Assembly (NCBI GenBank): GCA_963818885.1
Contig: CAWFTP010000002.1
Span: 62,001-126,000, forward strand
Length of the DNA stretch: 64,000 bases
Direction: 5' to 3'
DNA from: DATFDN01 sp963818885
GTDB taxonomy: Bacteria > Pseudomonadota > Alphaproteobacteria > Acetobacterales > Acetobacteraceae
Below, piece after piece: positions 1-6,397 of the stretch. The translations under genes were made by a program, and so were the position numbers. The stretch's first letter is position 1, and the number at the start of each line of letters is the position of its first letter. The notes below the pieces were generated by a model, which saw nothing but the letters and a program-made list of their open reading frames with translations, was not told where the DNA came from and ran no database searches.

Positions 1-7
1 GGTAAAG

Positions 8-301
8 GTGAAGGAGCGTCACGCTGTACCGGGAGAAGTTCCCCCTTACTCCGAACCGATTCCTGTTAGCGAAACCTTCATTGACGGCATCTCTAATGTC
101 TCCCTGGTAAATGGAGTCCTGAGGCTAACGTTTTTCATTGACCGACCGGGTTTGGACGGTTCTCCGAACCGGGCGATCGTCGCCAGATTAGTGGTCTCTC
201 CACAGGGCGCGCACGCTATTTCCTCAAGTATGAGTTCAATTCTAGAAAGGATGGTCGCAAGCGGACAGATACCTGCTCTGCCTGGCATAATCGAAAAATG
301 A
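8..301 (+). CDS. small uncharacterised protein (97 aa, may extend upstream)
   Basis: The ORF starts with GTG at the very edge of the window, so the true start may be further left. The 97-residue product is soluble. It has a central run of beta-type sequence (SNVSLVNGVLRLTFF, then AIVARLVVSP) and a helical C-terminus ending in a run of small residues, a pattern seen in short conserved alphaproteobacterial proteins of unknown function. There is no catalytic motif. Codon use and base composition are those of the accessory segment. I do not recognise a family with certainty. Confidence 0.5.
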   Translation: MKERHAVPGEVPPYSEPIPVSETFIDGISNVSLVNGVLRLTFFIDRPGLDGSPNRAIVARLVVSPQGAHAISSSMSSILERMVASGQIPALPGIIEK

Positions 302-463
302 ACACTGCTGTCATCAGACCTCCAGCTGGTGCTAATAGCACCATCTACGCCCCTCCATATATTTATACCGAACCACAAGAACTCATATATAGTCACATCC
401 AATGATAACCAGATATTCTTCTCAATTGCGAGTTCAAAGCAGACCGCGGATAACAGGACGTTC

Positions 464-664
464 ATGCCCGCAATAAACGAGTTTCGTGACCACCTCCTTG
501 TTTACCCTGGATGGGTAAGACTTAGCGCTGTTACGAGCCTCCTTATAGCTCTGGCTGGATTCGGTTTTGGTGTATTTAGCCCCTTTCAAGCCCTGGGCGC
601 ATTGTTTCCCATAGGTCTGTTTTTTATTTGGTTGTTGGCGACGGTACCGCCCATCACGAAATAG
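464..664 (+). CDS. hypothetical small membrane protein (66 aa)
   Basis: I chose the ATG at 464 because the two hydrophobic segments lie after it; the same frame is open back to a GTG at 329. The predicted product has a short amphipathic N-terminus and two membrane-spanning stretches separated by a short loop (about residues 20-38 and 42-58). It is followed 8 bases later by another small membrane ORF, so the two may be co-expressed. No family is recognised. Either could be a fragment of a degraded gene, so confidence is low. Confidence 0.3.
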   Translation: MPAINEFRDHLLVYPGWVRLSAVTSLLIALAGFGFGVFSPFQALGALFPIGLFFIWLLATVPPITK

Positions 665-672
665 CCTTTCCA

Positions 673-897
673 ATGGATGGCCTATCTGGAGCAATTCTTA
701 GTCTAGGCCGCCCATATGGACCGCCACTCTTAACAGTCCTGGTTGGATTCTTTGGAGGTTCTTATGCTGGTAAGTTTCCCGATCCTTTTAGGGGCGCCGG
801 AGCGGTTTGCGCGCTTATAGTTATTGCTACTGGCATCGTATGGCTTGTAATTACCATCGCTATCGTTGGCGTCTCCAATCCAACTAAACGTGGCTAA
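673..897 (+). CDS. hypothetical small membrane protein (74 aa)
   Basis: This short ORF follows the previous one with an 8-base gap. The product has two hydrophobic segments, about residues 17-29 and 41-63, joined by a Pro/Asp loop, and ends in a basic tail. No motif suggests a function. The frame is open upstream to a GTG at 628, but the ATG at 673 gives the more compact protein. Base composition matches the accessory segment. Confidence 0.3.
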   Translation: MDGLSGAILSLGRPYGPPLLTVLVGFFGGSYAGKFPDPFRGAGAVCALIVIATGIVWLVITIAIVGVSNPTKRG

Positions 898-951
898 ACG
901 GAACCCGTCAATAACCATCTCAAATACGCCCTCGCCATCTGTCTCGGCGTC

Positions 952-1893
952 TTAGGCTTCACTAACCCGCCGATAGGTCAGGCGCTTGCCGCCGATGCCG
1001 CGCAAGGCGATCTCCGCTCGCGTTGCATCATCAATGCCAAGCTTGCTACGGTTGCTGTAGCGGAAGGTGAACTCGTCCAGGTAGCGTTGCAGGTGTTGCT
1101 CGCCGCAATGCTGATAGACGCCCGTGATCCCGCGCTTGAAGATGCCGAAGAACCCTTCAACGGAATTGGTTGTCACGTCGCCACGGGCGTACTCTTTCGC
1201 GCCGTGGTTGACGGTTTCGTGCGAGGCAAATTCGGCGCCAACCATCGGGTAGAGACGGCTTTCATCCGTATGCAGACGGGACTTGCGATCAGCGTTGCGG
1301 ACCAAGGCATCACGCACGTTCGCGCCTGTCACTATCGGCATGTGCATGGCGCGGGCCGCGCCACCACGCTCTACCAGAGCGAAGATCGGACGCTTCTCGG
1401 CTGACTTGCCCTTCTTGATGTACGGGCGACCGTGGCGATGACGGCTCGGCGTTGGGGTTTCCTTCTTCCCGTGGTATGCTTCATCTGCTTCCACGATCTT
1501 GCCAGCACCGCCCAAAGGCGGGGGATTTGTTGTCGCCATCGCTTCGCGAATACGATGCGCCATGAACCACGCCGTTTTGTACGTCACCTGAATGGTGCGG
1601 TGCAACTGGTGGGCGGAGATGCCCTTCTTGCTGGCGTTCATAAGGTAGTTGGCCAGCAACCACTTATGCAGCGGGACGTGGCTGCGCTCGAATAGGGTGC
1701 CGACCGTGACAGAGAACTGCCCACGGCAATCGCGGCAGTAAAACAGGCCGGTTCGGTGTGCCTCGCCCTCAAGCCGATGGCAGTCAAAGGACCCACAGTG
1801 AGGGCAGAATACGCCGTTTGCCCAGCGGACGGACTCAAGATGCGCTCGGGCCGCTTCTTCGTTGTGGAAGATGGGATCGGTAAGGTCCGTCAT
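952..1893 (-). CDS. IS1595-family (ISXO2-like) transposase
   Basis: The 313-residue product has the two-part architecture of IS1595 transposases. An N-terminal zinc ribbon has cysteines at 30, 33, 53 and 56, and is followed by an ISXO2-like DDE domain with acidic residues D137 (VEADEAYHGKK), D210 (HTDESRLYP) and E246 (NSVEGFFG). The D210-E246 spacing of 35 residues is typical. The gene looks full length and intact. I compared the flanks (about 880-951 and 1894-2010) and could not find convincing terminal inverted repeats or a target duplication, so the limits of the element, and whether it is still mobile, are unresolved. Confidence 0.9.
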   Translation of the reverse strand: MTDLTDPIFHNEEAARAHLESVRWANGVFCPHCGSFDCHRLEGEAHRTGLFYCRDCRGQFSVTVGTLFERSHVPLHKWLLANYLMNASKKGISAHQLHRTIQVTYKTAWFMAHRIREAMATTNPPPLGGAGKIVEADEAYHGKKETPTPSRHRHGRPYIKKGKSAEKRPIFALVERGGAARAMHMPIVTGANVRDALVRNADRKSRLHTDESRLYPMVGAEFASHETVNHGAKEYARGDVTTNSVEGFFGIFKRGITGVYQHCGEQHLQRYLDEFTFRYSNRSKLGIDDATRAEIALRGIGGKRLTYRRVSEA

Positions 1894-2149
1894 CGGGTTT
1901 CGTCTCCCTATGAGCGGAATAATAGCCTAGCGGCGGCGTTTTGTCAAAGGGATAAATGGGCTTTTTTTCCTACGACTTCGTTCCTGACGAGAGCTTCAGC
2001 TCATGCTGTTCCCGGCGGTAAAGGGATCACGAGAGGAGGTCCGCGTGATGGTGATCCTGAGTTTCAAGAGGGTCCGGCTCCTCCAGAAGAAGCCGCACGT
2101 CATTCTGGGTAACTCTCTTCTTATCACCATAGAACGAAAATAATAAGCA

Positions 2150-2636
2150 TTACCATTCTGCAGTTCTGAAGAACTTATCCCGATTACTCGAGGGAATTGA
2201 GCCAGCAACTCCTCCCCACTTCATTCTACGTAAAAACTCGAATTCGCAACGCCCGGAAAATTCACCGGAGCTGAAATCGAGTATAGCAGGAGCATGGGCG
2301 AATGCCGTCCGGATCCTCCTGATAGCATGAAGATCCGAGAGTGTCTTCGGGCCAAACACGCCGAGTGCGTGCCCCAAATGAAATTTTAGCATAGAAGGTC
2401 GATATGATTCCCTCTCTTTCCCCGTCGCCTTCGAACAAACGTATTTTGACGCTGTCCTCAAATCGCGGGAAGTGTGCAGCAATCGCCCCTTCGAGAGCGT
2501 TGTCGAGCAGCGTGGTCGCAATTATCGCTAATGTCCGATCGTCCTGAGCTTCCAGCGCCCTGAACATCGCAAGCGCATCTGGGCGCTGTCGGAGAAGCCT
2601 CTGCAGTGTGGCTGTCAGGCTCGTCTTCTTCGCCAT
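2150..2636 (-). pseudogene. MltR/mannitol-repressor-like protein, frameshifted
   Basis: The N-terminal frame (start 2636) encodes a helical protein with TTLLDNALEGAIAAHF and an acidic FEGDGE stretch. The C-terminal frame, ending at 2150, continues with LGHALGVFGPKTLSDL and IRRIRTAFAH. This order is that of MltR-family proteins: subunit-interface helices followed by a conserved R-x-x-x-AH segment. The two frames meet at about 2376-2390 in a run of A and T. Removing one base there joins them as ...FYAKI-LGHAL.... Function in this family is poorly defined; E. coli MtlR represses the mannitol operon, but no mannitol genes are nearby. The break could be real decay or a sequence error. Confidence 0.75.
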
Positions 2637-2700
2637 CGAGGAGTCCTATGCAGCGGAGGAAGTTGCGTCCTTTTTCACAAAGGCCTCCTGCTTCATCTAT

Positions 2701-2780
2701 GCCCGCCGGGGGACTCGAACCCCCACTCCCGAAGGCTACGGATTTTAAGTCCGCTGCGTCTACCGTTCCGCCAGGCGGGC
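2701..2780 (-). tRNA. tRNA-Leu (anticodon UAA)
   Basis: The minus strand folds as a tRNA. It has a 7-bp acceptor stem GCCCGCC/GGCGGGC, a T arm with GGGGG-TTCGAGT-CCCCC, and an anticodon stem GCGGA/TCCGT enclosing the loop CTTAAAA, giving anticodon UAA. An enlarged variable region (around GCCTTCGGGAGT) fits a class II leucine tRNA. CCA is not encoded. Its 3' end faces the A+T-richer segment to the left. Confidence 0.95.
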
Positions 2781-2786
2781 GTTCCG

Positions 2787-3698
2787 TTAGCCTTGCGCAA
2801 GGTCGCGGGCGATGTCCAGCGCCCGGCGCAGCAGCGTCTCGCTCAATTCCGGGGTGCGGAACGCGCTGTGCGCCGATAGCGTCACGTTCTCCAGCTTGGT
2901 CAGCGGATGGCCGGCGGGCAGCGGCTCCTCGGTGAACACGTCGAGCGCCGCGTGGCGGATGCGCCCCGCCCGCAACGCCTCGATCAGCGCCGTCTCATCG
3001 ATCAGCGCGCCGCGCGCGGTGTTCACCAGGATCGCGTTCGGCCGCAGCTTCGCGATTCGCGCCGCCGACAGGAAGCCGCGCGTCGTGTCGTCCAGCAGAA
3101 GATGCAGCGAGACCACGTCGCTCTCGGCCAGCAACGTGTCGATGTCGACGAAGCGCACGCCGGCCGCCGATTTGGCCGAGCGGTTCCAGGCCAGCACCGT
3201 CATCCCCATGCCGCCGGCGAGGCGCGCGACCTCGGCGCCGATCCCGCCGTAGCCGATCAGCCCGATCGTCTTGCCGGTGAGCTGCGGCCCCTCGGTGCGG
3301 ACCCACTCTCCCGCCCGCATGCCCCGGTCCATGCGGGCGATGTCGCGCGCGGCCGCCCACATCAGCGCGACGCTGTGCTCGGCGACCGCGGTATCCCCGT
3401 ACCCCTTGATGATGTGGACCGTGATGCCGAGCTCAGCGAGCTCCTCGGGGTTCATGTAGCTGCGCGCACCGGTGCCCAGGAAGATGATGTTGCGCAGGCC
3501 GGGGCAGGACCGCATCACCGCGGTCGGCATCTGGCTGTGGTCGTCGAGCACGAAATCGTAGCCGTCGAGCAAGCGAGGCAGGTCGGCGGGATCGATGTCG
3601 GCGACCGCATTCACGTCCACCGGCGGGTCATCCGGGCGAGCGACGCGGCGATAGACGTCGCCCAGATCGTCCACGGCATCGATGAATAAGCCTTTCAT
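2787..3698 (-). CDS. D-isomer-specific 2-hydroxyacid dehydrogenase
   Basis: A 303-residue NAD(P)-dependent dehydrogenase of the D-2-hydroxyacid family, interconverting a 2-hydroxyacid and a 2-oxoacid; the substrate cannot be told from sequence. The Rossmann nucleotide loop GYGGIG is in the middle, followed by the conserved VNTARGALIDE (catalytic Arg), an acidic Glu in DVFTEEP, and the catalytic His in LSAHSAFRTPE. The ATG at 3698 is preferred over the upstream in-frame ATG at 3752 because GGAGG lies 7 bases before it and the family's N-terminus begins there. It is transcribed toward the tRNA and away from the F420-type oxidoreductase gene. Confidence 0.9.
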   Translation of the reverse strand: MKGLFIDAVDDLGDVYRRVARPDDPPVDVNAVADIDPADLPRLLDGYDFVLDDHSQMPTAVMRSCPGLRNIIFLGTGARSYMNPEELAELGITVHIIKGYGDTAVAEHSVALMWAAARDIARMDRGMRAGEWVRTEGPQLTGKTIGLIGYGGIGAEVARLAGGMGMTVLAWNRSAKSAAGVRFVDIDTLLAESDVVSLHLLLDDTTRGFLSAARIAKLRPNAILVNTARGALIDETALIEALRAGRIRHAALDVFTEEPLPAGHPLTKLENVTLSAHSAFRTPELSETLLRRALDIARDLAQG

Positions 3699-3721
3699 TT
3701 TGTTGCCTCCGTGCTCTGCGC

Positions 3722-3783
3722 CCCCTTCCGGCACGGGGGCCTGATCGGCCACACTAGCCCACGCCGCGCGTTCCCGCCTCCGC
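3722..3783. repeat. direct repeat, copy A (with hairpin)
   Basis: About 60 bases that recur imperfectly at 4543-4604. The first part is an inverted repeat (GCCCCC...GGGGGC). The second part, 3741-3777, matches 4562-4598 at all but one position. That one mismatch turns the start codon of the PBP gene in copy B into CAC here. The copies flank the F420-type oxidoreductase gene. Confidence 0.8.
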
Positions 3784-3848
3784 TAGCCATCCGGGCAGTT
3801 GGGCGAGCACCGCGCCACCGCCATATCCAAGGCTTCAGAAGGAGAAGT

Positions 3849-4493
3849 CTGGCTCTGCACATCGCCATTATCGGTGCCGGAAACGTGGGCGGCGCACTTG
3901 GCAAGGGCTGGGCGCGGGCCGGTCACACGATCGCCTATGGCGTGCCTGACCCGTCGGGCGGCAAGCATCGCGCGACGGCAGCGGCGGCGGGCGGCGCAAG
4001 GCTCGGAACAGTGGCGGAGGCGGTTCGGGGGGCCGACGCGGTGGTGCTGGCAGTCCCGTTCGATGCCGTCGATCAGGCGATCGCGGCGGCAGGTGACCTC
4101 TCGGGTCAGCTTGTGATCGACGTGACAAACCCGCTCCGCATGGGCCAGCAGGGGCTCGAGCTTTCGATGGGGTTCGACCGCTCGGGGGGCGAGCATGTGG
4201 CCGCGCTCGCGCGCGGTGCCGCCGTGTTCAAGACGCTGAACCAGGTAGGTTTCGAGGTGATGGCGGATGCAACCGGCTATGCCGCAAAGCCGGTCATGTT
4301 CGTGGCGGCCGACGCCACGGAACGCAAGGCGGAGGTCATGCGGCTGGTCGCCGATCTGGGGTTCGAGCCGGTGGACGCCGGCGGGCTGCGCCTCGCGCGC
4401 CTGTTGGAAAGCTTCGGGATGCTGTGGATCCACATGGCGTTGAACTGCGATGCCGGGCGGGACAATGCGTTCGCCTATTTGGCTCGCGCCTAG
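3849..4493 (+). CDS. NADPH-dependent F420 reductase-like oxidoreductase
   Basis: The product belongs to the F420-dependent NADP oxidoreductase/NpdG-like Rossmann family. It opens with the nucleotide-binding IAIIGAGNVGGALGKGWA, then has GADAVVLAVPFDAV, the VIDVTNPL strand and FKTLNQVGFE, and ends with an all-helical C-terminal part. It probably reduces or oxidises a small substrate with NADP; the true substrate is unknown. No ATG fits the N-terminus. An AAGGAG at 3839-3844 precedes CTG codons at 3849 and 3855, so a CTG start is most likely. The longer in-frame ATG at 3711 would add a non-homologous Arg/Pro leader read from the repeat. The gene sits between two copies of a 60-base repeat. Confidence 0.8.
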   Translation: MALHIAIIGAGNVGGALGKGWARAGHTIAYGVPDPSGGKHRATAAAAGGARLGTVAEAVRGADAVVLAVPFDAVDQAIAAAGDLSGQLVIDVTNPLRMGQQGLELSMGFDRSGGEHVAALARGAAVFKTLNQVGFEVMADATGYAAKPVMFVAADATERKAEVMRLVADLGFEPVDAGGLRLARLLESFGMLWIHMALNCDAGRDNAFAYLARA

Positions 4494-4542
4494 GATTGAG
4501 CACGACACGGCCACGCATGAACGAGTAATCGGTCCATCGTAA

Positions 4543-4604
4543 CCCCTTACGGCGCAGGGGTCTGATCGGCCACACTAGCCCATGCCGCGCGTTCCCGCTC
4601 CCGC
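4543..4604. repeat. direct repeat, copy B (contains PBP start codon)
   Basis: Second copy of the element at 3722-3783. It has a shorter CCCC...GGGG inverted repeat followed by the near-identical 37-base core. Here the core includes the ATG at 4582 that starts the penicillin-binding protein, so copy A is a duplicate of this gene's leader and first codons. Confidence 0.8.
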
Positions 4605-6393
4605 GCCCGCCGCCGCACTCGAGCCCCGTCCCGTCGCGATACGCGCGCGGCGGCGGCGCTGGCCGGGCATGCTGCGTACCGGGGTGGTCGGGACGATCTG
4701 GGCGACCCTCGCGCTGGTCGCCCTGCTGCTCTGGTTCGCGCGCGACCTACCGCGTCCGGATTCGGCGCTTGATGCGGCGCGCCGCCCAAGCCTGACGCTG
4801 GACGATGCGGGGGGGCACGTGCTCGCGACGTTCGGCGACGTGGTGGGGGAGCCGATGCGGGTCTCCGACCTGCCGCGCTACGTGCCACAAGCGGCAGTCG
4901 CGATCGAGGACCGGCGGTTCTGGCGCGAGCCAGGCATCGATTCGATCGGCATGGCCCGCGCCGCGGTGACCGACATCATGCGCGGCCGCGTCGCCCAGGG
5001 CGGATCGACGATCACGCAGCAGGTGGCGAAGAACCTGTTCCTCAGCAACGCGCGGACCTTCGAGCGCAAGGTGCAGGAGCTGCTGCTGACGATCTGGCTC
5101 GCCCGGCATTTTACCCACCAGCAGATCCTCGAGATCTGGCTCAACCGGGTCTATTTCGGCTCCGGCGCCTACGGGATCGACGCCGCGGCGCATCTCTATT
5201 TCGGCATCTCCGCCCGACGGCTATCGCTGTGGCAGGCGGCGGTGCTGGTTGGCTTGCCGCGCGCGCCATCACGCTTCAACCCTCGCGTCGATCCCGGCGC
5301 CGCGGCGGTGCGCGCGCGCCAGGTGCTGACCGCGATGGTCGCGACCGGGGACATCACCGAGGCGCAGGCCGACGCGGCGGCGCGCCAAATCCGGTTCTCG
5401 CAGCCTCGCCCGATCGGCGCCGGATGGTTTGCGGATTGGGTCGCGGGGGAAGCCGAGCGCACGATCCCGGAAGACCAGGATGCGACGCTGCGCACCACGC
5501 TTGATTCGGCAACGCAGGCACTCGCGGAGCGGAGTCTCGAGGCGATGCTGGCCGGCCCAGGTGCCGCGCATCACGCGACCCAGGGTGCGGTGGTGGTGCT
5601 GGATGCGGCGACCGGCGCGGTTCGGGCCATGGTGGGCGGGCGCGACTATCACAACTCTCCGTACAACCGCGCGACCTTGGCGCGCCGCCAGCCGGGCTCG
5701 GCGTTCAAGCCATTCGTCTGGCTCGCGGCGCTGGAGCATGGGGTGCGGCCCGAGGACACGGTGCTGGACGGGCCGATCCGTGTCGGCGGTTACAGCCCAC
5801 GCGATTTCGAGCCGCGCTTCCTGGGCGAGATCACGGTGGAGGAGGCGCTGGCGGAGTCGATCAACACCGCCTCCGTCAGGCTGTTGCTGAAAGCGGGCGG
5901 GCCGCGCACGGTCGCCGCCGTCGCCGCGCGCCTGGGGATCGCTGACAAGCTGCCGGACAACGCCTCGCTTGCACTGGGCACGGGTGAGGTTGGATTGCTG
6001 GAGTTGACCAACGCCTACGCGGTGTTCTTCAACGGCGGTCGCCGGGTGACGCCGTTCGGGCTTGCGTCCGTCACCACCGAGGGACGCACGCGCGCAGCGC
6101 GCGTCATCCCGCCGCTGCAGGCCATCACGCCGCAGACCGCGCAGATGATGGCGCGGATGCTGGGTGCGGTTGTCGCTCGCGGGACCGGCCGAGCCGCCGC
6201 TGTGCCGGGCCACGCGGTCGCCGGCAAGACCGGGACGACACAGGATTACCGCGACGCATGGTTCATCGGCTGCATCGACGGCAAGATGATCGGCGTCTGG
6301 CTGGGCAACGATGACGGGGAGCCGATGACGGACGTCCAGGGCGGGACGCTGCCGGCGCGACTCTTCCACGAGATCGCGGCGGGGACGCGGTAG
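4582..6393 (+). CDS. class A penicillin-binding protein (PBP1A type)
   Basis: A 603-residue bifunctional peptidoglycan synthase. A basic cytoplasmic tail is followed by one membrane anchor (about 33-52). The GT51 transglycosylase domain carries the catalytic EDRRFW (Glu109) and GGSTITQQ (140-147). The C-terminal transpeptidase has SAFK near residue 373 (the acyl-serine), an SIN triad motif in the middle and KTGTT near 549. It polymerises lipid II glycan strands and crosslinks the stem peptides at the outer face of the inner membrane. It is somewhat short for PBP1A, lacking the OB-fold insertion. The gene stands alone; the next gene is convergent, with 4 bases between the stop codons. Confidence 0.93.
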   Translation: MPRVPAPAPAAALEPRPVAIRARRRRWPGMLRTGVVGTIWATLALVALLLWFARDLPRPDSALDAARRPSLTLDDAGGHVLATFGDVVGEPMRVSDLPRYVPQAAVAIEDRRFWREPGIDSIGMARAAVTDIMRGRVAQGGSTITQQVAKNLFLSNARTFERKVQELLLTIWLARHFTHQQILEIWLNRVYFGSGAYGIDAAAHLYFGISARRLSLWQAAVLVGLPRAPSRFNPRVDPGAAAVRARQVLTAMVATGDITEAQADAAARQIRFSQPRPIGAGWFADWVAGEAERTIPEDQDATLRTTLDSATQALAERSLEAMLAGPGAAHHATQGAVVVLDAATGAVRAMVGGRDYHNSPYNRATLARRQPGSAFKPFVWLAALEHGVRPEDTVLDGPIRVGGYSPRDFEPRFLGEITVEEALAESINTASVRLLLKAGGPRTVAAVAARLGIADKLPDNASLALGTGEVGLLELTNAYAVFFNGGRRVTPFGLASVTTEGRTRAARVIPPLQAITPQTAQMMARMLGAVVARGTGRAAAVPGHAVAGKTGTTQDYRDAWFIGCIDGKMIGVWLGNDDGEPMTDVQGGTLPARLFHEIAAGTR

Positions 6394-6397
6394 GCAC

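Larger units (their letters stand above)
1..2700. other. A+T-richer accessory segment next to tRNA-Leu
   Basis: By eye this stretch has markedly lower G+C and different codon use from the rest of the window. It carries only small orphan ORFs, an IS1595-type transposase and a frameshifted MltR-like gene. It ends at the 3' end of a tRNA-Leu gene, which is a classic integration point for mobile elements. No integrase and no second copy of the tRNA 3' end is visible here, so the other boundary, if any, lies to the left. The stretch 1894-2149 between transposase and MltR-like gene holds nothing I can name. Confidence 0.45.

Noticed and set aside
880..2010. Terminal inverted repeats of the IS1595-type element
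   Set aside because: I compared both flanks by eye and found no convincing inverted match or target duplication, so element ends are not annotated.
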